Of a stretch of DNA of 64,000 bases, positions 31,379 to 39,287 are shown piece by piece. The notes under the pieces are model-generated. The model did not search any database, had not been told where the DNA came from, and worked only from the letters and a program-made list of their open reading frames with translations. The position numbers and the translations under genes were made by a program. The number at the start of each line of letters is the position of its first letter. The first letter of the stretch is position 1. Source of the DNA: a virus; IMG/VR virus record IMGVR_UViG_3300049855_000474, positions 62,001 to 126,000 of that record; one strand, 5' to 3'.

Positions 31379-32650
31379 CTATTTAGTATCCACGTTAGCA
31401 CTTAGCTGTTTCAACTCCTGCAATCGGGCAGCTGGGGGCTCCAGACCCGAAATCATAGTAAAGACCTTCATCCCAGAGTTAGCACTTTCATAAACACCGT
31501 TATGAAGAGTAATTCCTTCATTTCCAATGATACGTCCTAAGCTGTGGAAAGCTGAATCAAGATGTTCCATAGGAAGCTCGGCAAGAACATCATCGTGAGC
31601 TACAATAATAGCCCCTGCCATATCAGCCTTGGTTAGATCAAAACCATCAGCCAGAAGAGTACCTGCCAAGTTCTGACGAATAGCTTTACTGATATCTTCC
31701 TTGGAGTCCCATTTCTCCACAGAAGTCATACCGAAGATAAGAATGCCGTTCCGGAGAATAGAACGAAAATCAGAACGGTCAAAAGTACTGTACTCGCTAT
31801 TCTGAGCTGCCAGAATATTGAATGTATGAAGCACAGAAGCGAAATTCTGATTGGCAACCTTCCAGAAGTTCTTCACGGAAAGCCCAGGCAAAATAGAATG
31901 AATCTTAGCATTATCAACAAGAATTAAAGTCTTGATATCACCACGGTCACAAAGCTCGATAGCTTCTTCCAAAGCTTTGAGCGCATTTGCCTGGACGCGT
32001 GCACCTTCTGAGCGTTTTGGCATAGTCATAATAACGCCAACTTTTCGCTCAGTAGTCGACTCAATCTGAGTCGTACTCAAATATTCCTTCAACGCCCGTA
32101 AAGCAACAGACCAAGAGCCTGTACCAGAACCACCACCAGCACCAACACACAAAAAGGCTTGCTCTACATCCTGACCATACACCCGGAGAAGCATCTCCAT
32201 AATGTCTTCAAATGATTCCTCAGCCGCAAGTCTTCCTTGTTCTGGGTCTTTTCCAGCACCACCGCGATCTTTACCAATAACCAATTTATTTGGAATTGAA
32301 AGACTTGCAAGGTCCTGGTCTGTCGTATTCAGAGCACAGACGCGAACGTAGCCAAGGTCATGAAAAGCTTGAGCAACACGACCACCGCCCTGACCAACGC
32401 CAAGAAAAGCCATCTTCAAGGCAGAAACAAATTGATCTTTAATCACAACTGTATCAAACTTAGGCTGTTCAGCTGCTTTAAACTCGGGTAATTCGATTGC
32501 CATAGGTGACCTCTTCGTGGAAGATTGGGGAACAGTCTGTTCTAATTTTACAGGAACAATAGTACTTTCGGCATAAGAGGGAACTACTTTATAGTTCTCT
32601 ATGCCAGGTAAAGGCGTTCCAAAACGCAATGTCCCTTTTACATTTGTCAA
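31379..32650 (-). CDS. FtsZ/tubulin-like GTPase
   Basis: A 423-residue protein with tubulin-superfamily GTP-binding motifs: FLGVGQGGGRVAQAF (82-96), the signature loop GAGGGSGTGS (170-179), and a T7-type synergy loop FDRSDFRSI with the two Asp expected for GTP hydrolysis on polymerisation. Organisation is closer to FtsZ than to TubZ or PhuZ by eye. Phage members build filaments that centre or move phage DNA or the phage nucleus. The frame is open to TTG 32650; ATG 32503 is preceded by a much better site (GAGG) and gives a 374-residue protein without the 49-residue extension. It lies in the tail gene region. Confidence 0.85.
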   Translation of the reverse strand: MTNVKGTLRFGTPLPGIENYKVVPSYAESTIVPVKLEQTVPQSSTKRSPMAIELPEFKAAEQPKFDTVVIKDQFVSALKMAFLGVGQGGGRVAQAFHDLGYVRVCALNTTDQDLASLSIPNKLVIGKDRGGAGKDPEQGRLAAEESFEDIMEMLLRVYGQDVEQAFLCVGAGGGSGTGSWSVALRALKEYLSTTQIESTTERKVGVIMTMPKRSEGARVQANALKALEEAIELCDRGDIKTLILVDNAKIHSILPGLSVKNFWKVANQNFASVLHTFNILAAQNSEYSTFDRSDFRSILRNGILIFGMTSVEKWDSKEDISKAIRQNLAGTLLADGFDLTKADMAGAIIVAHDDVLAELPMEHLDSAFHSLGRIIGNEGITLHNGVYESANSGMKVFTMISGLEPPAARLQELKQLSANVDTK

Positions 32651-32660
32651 GAAACAAATC

Positions 32661-33143
32661 TCAAGATTTTTTCAAAAAATTGTACAAATCAGCAGGAGTA
32701 ATAGAGGAGGGTTCCAGATCAGCAGAACCCGGATAATCGCCTGCTTTAAGCATAATTACTATAGCTTCGGAGCAAAAAATGGCTTTAGTATTGAATGGAT
32801 TACTCCATTTAAGCCGCAACCAACGACCTAACAAAACAAAAATCGTACCAAAAACACCAAAGTAGTCATACCTACGACCTAACCACTGAGTGGCTTTCTG
32901 GATAGCTGATTCTTTTAAATTATCAAGTGGGATAATGTATACAATTTTATGTTTCTTATCAAAAGAAGACAAAGTCACCAGTTGAAAGCCACCAGGCACA
33001 GCTTCAAGAACCATATCTATACCAAGAAAAGAATTACGAAGAATGAGGAATGCGTGACTAACAGTGCTACGGGTAAAAAACCGTATAACTTTCGAACCTA
33101 TATTTCGACTTCGAGAAAAGCCAATACTTACCTGGACTGTCAT
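32661..33143 (-). CDS. YiiX/C92-like permuted papain-fold hydrolase
   Basis: From ATG 33143 (GGAG eight bases upstream) 160 residues. H30 in VSHAFLIL, E47 in MVLEAVPGGF, LGRRYDYFGVFG and C124 in IFCSEAI give the circularly permuted NlpC/P60 pattern (His first, Cys late) of YiiX/YaeF-type proteins, which include amidases and endopeptidases. A hydrophobic stretch at 94-108 may contact membrane. It may act on peptidoglycan cross-links or lipid-linked substrates; the neighbouring membrane protein could be a partner. Catalytic residues are inferred from the family pattern. Confidence 0.72.
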   Translation of the reverse strand: MTVQVSIGFSRSRNIGSKVIRFFTRSTVSHAFLILRNSFLGIDMVLEAVPGGFQLVTLSSFDKKHKIVYIIPLDNLKESAIQKATQWLGRRYDYFGVFGTIFVLLGRWLRLKWSNPFNTKAIFCSEAIVIMLKAGDYPGSADLEPSSITPADLYNFLKKS

Positions 33144-33144
33144 T

Positions 33145-33453
33145 TTAAGTTCTCCAATGATCCAAAGCGTACCAAATAAACAAGACACCAACGACGCAAG
33201 TCAAAGGGTCACTAACCCACGCATTCAGCCAGGACTCGGGTGTAAGCCAAATGTCAGGCTTCCGAGGCTCCATAATTCTCTCAAAAACTTCCCAAGCGAA
33301 AGCTAGGAACAAACAGAGACCCATAGAAAACCAGCGGTTCCACTGGAAGGACCACGTGATAGAGCCAAAATAGATCCAAAAGCTGATGTGGACAATAGTC
33401 CAAACATCAACAAAAGTTCGACCAGTCTTAATAGGAAAAAGCCAATCCATCAT
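33145..33453 (-). CDS. Small integral membrane protein
   Basis: A 102-residue protein with three hydrophobic segments (about 16-36, 39-58 and 82-98: VWTIVHISFWIYFG, FSMGLCLFLAFAWEVF, TCVVGVLFIWYAL) and a conserved-looking loop WEVFERIMEPRKPD...WLNAWVSDP. It directly precedes the papain-like hydrolase. A holin-like role is possible but size and loop pattern do not prove it. Confidence 0.6.
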   Translation of the reverse strand: MMDWLFPIKTGRTFVDVWTIVHISFWIYFGSITWSFQWNRWFSMGLCLFLAFAWEVFERIMEPRKPDIWLTPESWLNAWVSDPLTCVVGVLFIWYALDHWRT

Positions 33454-34574
33454 TCACTCTCCGATCTACAATAAAAGGTTGCGGTAGCCATATAACCAAC
33501 AAAAGGTTCATGGTGCTCTAAATATACACGAAGCTCCATACCTTTTGCACTAGATAACGAGACGCTACCCAGGTAGTCCCAATCAAAAGTAGTTACAGCA
33601 TGATGCTGTGAACGCCAGTTGTCAGGATCGCCTAGGGCTGGGTAGGAAGGATACGAACGAAAAGCATCATTATGAAAGTCAGCCATGGTTTTATACGCCA
33701 ATCGCTGTAGGCGAATCTTATAACCAATACCATAAGGTATTCCATACGCTGTCATTTGGGCTGATGTCAGGAAGAAGTCTGCGATACCCCAAGCCTCAAA
33801 TAAAACAGTGTCTCTTGGATCTACATCAGAAGAGAATTGTACCTCAGCAATATCGATCAAAAGTTGTTTACCAGCCAAAGGCTTAACTGTATATATACTA
33901 TTTATGGCGTAGTGGTACGTTACTTTGATAACATCAGCAACATCTTTTACTGATTCAAAAATAACTTTACCAAGTTCGTAATTAATCGTATAATCTCCAC
34001 CTGTCCCGTAATGAGGATCCTGTTCAGTCTTCACGACATCATTAACTTTCACTACAACACGAAGGGAGTGTCCGCCGGAACCTAGCAAGTCGTCTTCTTG
34101 TGTTATTCTTCCATGATAATTATCTATCACCCGGTTCTGGGCTAGGTTATAAGTGATATGATCTCCGGAGTCTGTAGCTACTTCGTCTACAATACGTGTC
34201 GCCGTCTGATACCAAGTACAAGGGTCGGTAAAATCATAAGAAAAGAAATTTGTACGTACATTCTGAGATTTCTCTATAGCGATACGTTGGCGACCATCGG
34301 AGGTTTTTGCTGGATTAACAAGCAACTGACCGACACCCACGATATAAGCGATAGCCTCATCTTCACTAACGATCTGGATAGATGTACGATCCTCTAACCA
34401 AGCGGTAAAATCAGTAGTATCCACATCGGATACGTAAGTTACATAAAAGTACTCCAAATTTCCGGCATACAGATGAAAAGTTTGGTCATCAACAGGTTGT
34501 TTATAAACTACCCAGTGATGATTAGCGTTCAAAACTAGCTTCCAGGTAGTATAAGGTATGTATAATCTACGCAT
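33450..34574 (-). CDS. Putative tail/baseplate structural protein
   Basis: A 374-residue beta-rich protein (VYKQPVDDQTFHLYAGNLEYFYV, YELGKVIFESVKDVADVIKVTYHYA, ISIYTVKPLAGKQL-like strands). Such strand-rich proteins next to fibre genes are usually baseplate or fibre-attachment components. No enzymatic motif and no family recognised. Overlaps the membrane-protein start by four bases. Confidence 0.6.
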   Translation of the reverse strand: MRRLYIPYTTWKLVLNANHHWVVYKQPVDDQTFHLYAGNLEYFYVTYVSDVDTTDFTAWLEDRTSIQIVSEDEAIAYIVGVGQLLVNPAKTSDGRQRIAIEKSQNVRTNFFSYDFTDPCTWYQTATRIVDEVATDSGDHITYNLAQNRVIDNYHGRITQEDDLLGSGGHSLRVVVKVNDVVKTEQDPHYGTGGDYTINYELGKVIFESVKDVADVIKVTYHYAINSIYTVKPLAGKQLLIDIAEVQFSSDVDPRDTVLFEAWGIADFFLTSAQMTAYGIPYGIGYKIRLQRLAYKTMADFHNDAFRSYPSYPALGDPDNWRSQHHAVTTFDWDYLGSVSLSSAKGMELRVYLEHHEPFVGYMATATFYCRSESE

Positions 34575-34580
34575 TTTGCC

Positions 34581-37568
34581 TCAAGAATCGTAGTAATCAA
34601 AGGAACCACGGAAAATATTGGAAGTTCCAGAAACTGGAGTTACATACATGACAATTCTAGCAGGACCAGGTACCTTAATGTATGATCCGTAGTTACGAGG
34701 AACTTGGCTGGACTGACCATGCAACGTCAAGAAATCACCAACCTGCTTTTCTGGCTGGTTTGCCACTGGTAGACTACGAACTTTCAGAACAAAAACAGAG
34801 CCGTTACCAGCTACAGTTGAGTTACTACCAATTAAAGTACCTGTTACGCTGCATACTAGACCTGAAGCCACATAATGATGTGCCCAAAAAGTTTGATTAT
34901 TGGTGGCTGCTATGGTGCCTACAGCGGTCCCACCACCAGCAGCTCCTGTAAATAGAGTAATAATCCCAACATTGGATCCGGTACTACCAACAGTTAAGAC
35001 CTCCATTTTTTCAATAAAACATTTCGTAGTAGTAACTAGATTAACAGCAGTTGTACCGTTGAGGGTTACATCTTCAGTGCCTACAGTGGTACCTGTAGCA
35101 TCCATCCAAGTAATTCTAACCTGGCGAGCGCCCGTACCAGCAGAAGAATCGTTTGCACTCGAGGAAACGATAGAACCGGTAAAATTAGCTGCAGGCTCTG
35201 TATAAGAAGTACGCCTAACAGCAGCTTGAGCTGTGGAAGCTAGGGAAGGGTCTCCAAACGCAATTCCTGGAATAGAATTTTCCGGAGCAGAGGTGACGGG
35301 GATAGCTAACTGATTAGGAGACAAAACAACTACAAGAGCCTTATCTGAAGCAACTGGAGCCGTACTTGCAGGTTTGACCGATACAGGACCAGTAGTGCCA
35401 TCAGACAACTGATTGAAAATCGAACGGGCAACGCTATCACCCGTAGGCAATGTGTTGGTTCCGTCAGTTATACGAACAGGCCAGTACCCGGACAAAGAAG
35501 CAGCGGTGCCTTGGTTCGCGGTAACCGTACCGTCCACAGTAAGAGATCCACCATTGTCCGTAACGGGTATAGCAGTCTGATTACTAGCAAGTACAACAGG
35601 AGAACTTGCCGCCATAACAGCCTGACCAGCAGATAAGGTCTTAGTATTAATAGCAGACAGGGTTGTTTCGGTTGCAGCTCCTGATGGAAGCGGTAACGAC
35701 GCAGCAGAAATTGGGATAGTATTATTAGGACTGATAGCAACTACAAGAGCGGGGTCCGCTGCTACTGCTGCTGTAGAGGCAGCTTTGATCGTAGCTGTAT
35801 TGGTGCCATCTGTGATCTTTTCAAAGATAGCCCTACCAACAGCATCCCCCGTTGGCATTGTATTAGTGCCATCTGTTACTCTAACAGGCCAATACCCAGC
35901 AAGAGAAGCGGCAGTGCCCTGAGTAGCAGTAACAGTACCATCTACAGTAAGCGATCCGCCGTTATCAGTAACAGGAATAGCAGTCTGATTACTAGCAATA
36001 ACAACAGGGGAGGAGGATGCCATAGCTGCTTGACCCGCAGCTAAAGTCTTCGTATTAATAGAAGATAATGTAGTTTCCGTAGCCGCACCTGTTGGAAGCG
36101 GAAGAGAAGCCGCAGAAACAGGCTGTGTTACACTGGAACCATCAACTCGAAGCCCGCCAGCGGTATTTAAAGAAAGTGAACTTAGTTGTCCAGTTGTATA
36201 AGAGGGAGCCGCCGTAGTGACAGAGCCACCAATAGAAGTTGCTTGAGCTGGTGGAGAGGAACCCGTAGCACTAACGCTAGGATTACTAGCCACAATTGGA
36301 GTATTAGGAGAAATAGCAACAACAAGAGCGGTATCAGCCGCCACCGCTGCTGTAGAAGCTGATTTTACCGTAGCTGTATTAGTACCATCATTAATCTTGG
36401 TTGTTTGATTACCAAGAGTAGTTTGGTTCGCAGAAGTTGCAGCACCTGTAGGCAGAGGAAGGGATGTCGCTGAAATTGGTTGAGTTGTTGTCCCGGTTGG
36501 GTCTACTCTTAAAGGATCTGACGAAGTACCAGCTTCAACAGAACCGCCAGAGGCACTTTTACGAAGAATTGTACCTAAAATAAACTGAGTACCTGCACCA
36601 GAATCCGCATCAAATACCCTAGCGGCCTGTAGATTAGTTCCATCAGAACCACCAACCTGAGTAGAAGAGGTTGGAATAGATGTATTATTGGATCCAACGG
36701 AAGGGTTTGTTGCAGTAATTGAGCTGTTAGGACTAATTGCTACAACAAGAGCAGGGTCTGACGCGACAGGAGCAGTACTAGCCGCCTTAACCGCTGCGAT
36801 ATTTGTTCCATCCGTAATCTTCTCAAAGAGTGCTCGACCAGCAGTATCTCCAGTTGGCATTGTATTAGTGCCATCTGTTACTCTAACAGGCCAATACCCG
36901 GACAAAGAAGCAGCTGTACCTTGAATAGTTGTAACTGTACCGTCAATAGTAAGCGATCCGCCATTGTCTGTAACTGAGATTGCGGTCTGATTACTCGCAA
37001 TTACAACAGGATAACTCGCAGACATAACAGCTTGACCCGAAACGAGCGTCTTTGTATCAATAGAAGCAAGCGTTGTCTGCGTCGCTGCGCCTGCTGGAAG
37101 CGGTAAAGATGTAACACTAACAGGCTGGGTAGTGGTTCCAGTAGGATCAATTCGAAGGGGGTGCGTATTATCCCCCAAGAAATCTGTATTATTAGGACTA
37201 AGTATTTTGCCGTTAGCATCGACAGTACCGCTGGTAACAGTGACCGTTCCGCTTGTAACATTGACATTCTGTGGGTCATCTGGTAAAGCTATACCAGAAT
37301 GATCACCTAAAATACTCCCACCAGAAGCTGGTGAATTAGGAGTTTGCGATGACAAACCATCTAAAGTATTCTTCTCTCCGCTAGCAAGAGGATCTTTGAA
37401 CCAAATTGTAAGACTATCATCCCCTGGGGCTGTGATACCACCAGCAACGTAATCAATTTGAGTTACAATAGAACTTAATTCTATTTCACGACGTAACCTA
37501 GCAACACTAACTAATCCAGAAGGGACATCGGTGCTGATTGTATATACGTAACTAGTAGGCGTAGGCAT
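34581..37568 (-). CDS. Repetitive tail fibre-like protein
   Basis: A 995-residue Ser/Thr/Ala-rich protein of tandem modules. Recurrent units include DGTN(T/I)A(T/A)VKAAST then A(D/P)ALVVAISPN (four copies, last diverged), SLTVDGTVTATQGTAASL then GYWPVRVTDGTNTMPTG (three copies), and LPLPxGAATxTTL then TLxAGQAxM plus PVVIASNQTAI (several copies). The N-terminal 50 residues (SYVYTISTDVPSGLVSVARL) and the last 250 residues (IMDATGTTVG-like strands, YYDS end) are not repeated. This is the architecture of a long trimeric tail fibre or a tail-associated adhesin. Confidence 0.72.
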   Translation of the reverse strand: MPTPTSYVYTISTDVPSGLVSVARLRREIELSSIVTQIDYVAGGITAPGDDSLTIWFKDPLASGEKNTLDGLSSQTPNSPASGGSILGDHSGIALPDDPQNVNVTSGTVTVTSGTVDANGKILSPNNTDFLGDNTHPLRIDPTGTTTQPVSVTSLPLPAGAATQTTLASIDTKTLVSGQAVMSASYPVVIASNQTAISVTDNGGSLTIDGTVTTIQGTAASLSGYWPVRVTDGTNTMPTGDTAGRALFEKITDGTNIAAVKAASTAPVASDPALVVAISPNSSITATNPSVGSNNTSIPTSSTQVGGSDGTNLQAARVFDADSGAGTQFILGTILRKSASGGSVEAGTSSDPLRVDPTGTTTQPISATSLPLPTGAATSANQTTLGNQTTKINDGTNTATVKSASTAAVAADTALVVAISPNTPIVASNPSVSATGSSPPAQATSIGGSVTTAAPSYTTGQLSSLSLNTAGGLRVDGSSVTQPVSAASLPLPTGAATETTLSSINTKTLAAGQAAMASSSPVVIASNQTAIPVTDNGGSLTVDGTVTATQGTAASLAGYWPVRVTDGTNTMPTGDAVGRAIFEKITDGTNTATIKAASTAAVAADPALVVAISPNNTIPISAASLPLPSGAATETTLSAINTKTLSAGQAVMAASSPVVLASNQTAIPVTDNGGSLTVDGTVTANQGTAASLSGYWPVRITDGTNTLPTGDSVARSIFNQLSDGTTGPVSVKPASTAPVASDKALVVVLSPNQLAIPVTSAPENSIPGIAFGDPSLASTAQAAVRRTSYTEPAANFTGSIVSSSANDSSAGTGARQVRITWMDATGTTVGTEDVTLNGTTAVNLVTTTKCFIEKMEVLTVGSTGSNVGIITLFTGAAGGGTAVGTIAATNNQTFWAHHYVASGLVCSVTGTLIGSNSTVAGNGSVFVLKVRSLPVANQPEKQVGDFLTLHGQSSQVPRNYGSYIKVPGPARIVMYVTPVSGTSNIFRGSFDYYDS
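35280..37130 (-). repeat. Tandem long repeats in the fibre gene
   Basis: Units of roughly 300-450 bases recur three to four times with diverged sequence, each coding for the same order of modules (LPLPTGAAT, ASNQTAI, DGTV, YWPVRVTDGTN, VVAISPN). Homologous recombination among them could change fibre length. Confidence 0.65.
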
Positions 37569-37574
37569 AAATCC

Positions 37575-38504
37575 TCAGTTATCAATCAGCCAAAGCGTTA
37601 GGTATACATCTTGAATGCCTGCACTACCTGAACCGCCAGCAAAGCGGTAGTCTACCGTAAAGGTATGTACGCCGGATAACGCGACTTGCACGCTATGACC
37701 CGAATTGCTGAATTGGGAGCCTGCTGTACTCGCTTTATTAACTACTAAAAATAGATTGGTGGCGCCATCTTTACGTACACGGCTTTCGACCTGCGTATTA
37801 TTATTCGATCCATTCGTGATGTAGGACCAAAATAGAATGTAATCGCCGACAGGCAAGCTCGTAGTCGTCAACGTTAATTTAGTAATAAAGGTAGCGCTCG
37901 TAGTGGTACTCAGCACCAAGGAATTTACACGATTTAACTCAGCAGCTACACCGGCTACAACAGTAACCAGGTTCCAATTTCCTGCTCCATCCGACTGCAT
38001 CATACGACCCGCAGGAGCGGCGCCAGAACTTAGGTTTTGTGCAGTAATAGGTTGAATGCCTCCTACATAATGCTGAGAGGCATGCGCAGTGGCTTGAGTA
38101 TCCAAATCCTTTAAAACAGCTTGAGCAGTACTATTTGCGGAAGCTACGAAAGTCGAGGTGTCCACACCGACACGAAGAGCACCGGACTTGTTTCTAAAAG
38201 CGGCTGTTCCTCCTGTGGAGGTAGCGATAGCTTCAACAACATCAAGAGATTGATCAGTGAGAACGTTGGCTACGGTGTAGGTCCCGTTGGCACCCGAAGT
38301 ACCAGTGAGAACAACTTTATCCCCAACTTCAACAGGGTCATCTCCATAAATCAGACTTACAGAGCCTGGAAAGAGGATGACTTTTGTGCCGGAGGTAGTG
38401 GAAGTAACAGTGTTTCCAGTGCGATAAGAAGTTACACCCGTAGCTGCTAACTCAGTAGAGTCAACAATATCAAGGTCTACAATATCGGCTTTGGATATAC
38501 CCAT
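37575..38504 (-). CDS. Putative fibre or tail protein with C-terminal beta domain
   Basis: A 309-residue Ser/Thr/Val-rich protein. The N-terminus (KADIVDLDIVDSTELAATGV) is followed by strand-rich modules with GDKVVLTGTSGANGTYTV and a C-terminal jelly-roll-like domain (LPVGDYILFWSYITNGSNNN, SGVHTFTVDYRFAGG, IQDVYLTLWLID). Stop/start overlaps are TAATG on the upstream side. Probably a short fibre or fibre tip. Confidence 0.62.
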   Translation of the reverse strand: MGISKADIVDLDIVDSTELAATGVTSYRTGNTVTSTTSGTKVILFPGSVSLIYGDDPVEVGDKVVLTGTSGANGTYTVANVLTDQSLDVVEAIATSTGGTAAFRNKSGALRVGVDTSTFVASANSTAQAVLKDLDTQATAHASQHYVGGIQPITAQNLSSGAAPAGRMMQSDGAGNWNLVTVVAGVAAELNRVNSLVLSTTTSATFITKLTLTTTSLPVGDYILFWSYITNGSNNNTQVESRVRKDGATNLFLVVNKASTAGSQFSNSGHSVQVALSGVHTFTVDYRFAGGSGSAGIQDVYLTLWLIDN

Positions 38505-39001
38505 TACTTCTTAGGGGATTTACCTGAAGGTATAATACGAACCCCAGGAATATCCGTAGAAACCCCAGATAGTTTCTCCGCAATCTTCTCTACTTGCTTA
38601 GTAGTCACTTTTTCTAAAGGCGTTTCAACTACAGCAGTAACAGTTTCGTCAACTTTTTCAGCTTCTTCACGCTCTTTAGCAAGAGCAGCCATCTCTTCCA
38701 AACGCCGTACTTCCTGTGTATTGAAAGCTGCTACGATGTTAACAATAAGGTCACCCATGTCATTACAGGCTTTCATACGACCATGCTCCTCACCAATCTG
38801 GTGAGTCAGACGTTCTATTTCCCGCTGACTTTTGATCTTGATTCCTTCGATACCATTTAGTATCTGAATCATTTGACCTTGAAAAAGCTCAGGAGTTACG
38901 ATATCATAAGTAATAGCTTTTGTAAGCTCAGACCTAAGTTCAAGAAGACGCTCTTTGTAATTTTTCTCGTGTTTATTTCCGCGTGGCTCTATTCCAGACA
39001 T
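38504..39001 (-). CDS. Helical coiled-coil protein in fibre cluster
   Basis: A 165-residue charged helical protein (KERLLELRSELTKAI, KSQREIERLTHQIGEEHGRM, ALAKEREEAEKVDE). C-terminal GVRIIPSGKSPKK is Gly/Lys-rich. It could be a chaperone or assembly factor for the fibres; no family recognised. Confidence 0.6.
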   Translation of the reverse strand: MSGIEPRGNKHEKNYKERLLELRSELTKAITYDIVTPELFQGQMIQILNGIEGIKIKSQREIERLTHQIGEEHGRMKACNDMGDLIVNIVAAFNTQEVRRLEEMAALAKEREEAEKVDETVTAVVETPLEKVTTKQVEKIAEKLSGVSTDIPGVRIIPSGKSPKK

Positions 39002-39009
39002 AAAACTCC

Positions 39010-39270
39010 TTAGAACTTATTATACTTTTTCTCATCTCTAGCCATTCTATTTGCTAAATAGAGACACTGTTCGCAGTACACACCGTGACGATCTTTAGGA
39101 AGCAAATGTAAATCCCCGGATATCTGAATGAATCGCATCCGTTGGACTTTACCGTCTCTCTCCATAAATTCGTCAGCGGTGTGACCAGATTTGCACCAGA
39201 GATCTTGAGGATAGTCAAGATCGCCTGGATTTATTACTCTCTGAGTTAAGTCAGCTTTAAGCTTTGACAT
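39010..39270 (-). CDS. Small protein with possible zinc site
   Basis: An 86-residue protein with WCKSGHTADEF and GVYCEQCLYLANRM, a C...H...CxxC arrangement that could hold zinc. Basic and Asp-rich. No family recognised; it lies between two tail genes. Confidence 0.55.
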   Translation of the reverse strand: MSKLKADLTQRVINPGDLDYPQDLWCKSGHTADEFMERDGKVQRMRFIQISGDLHLLPKDRHGVYCEQCLYLANRMARDEKKYNKF

Positions 39271-39287
39271 AAGTTAGCAACTATATT

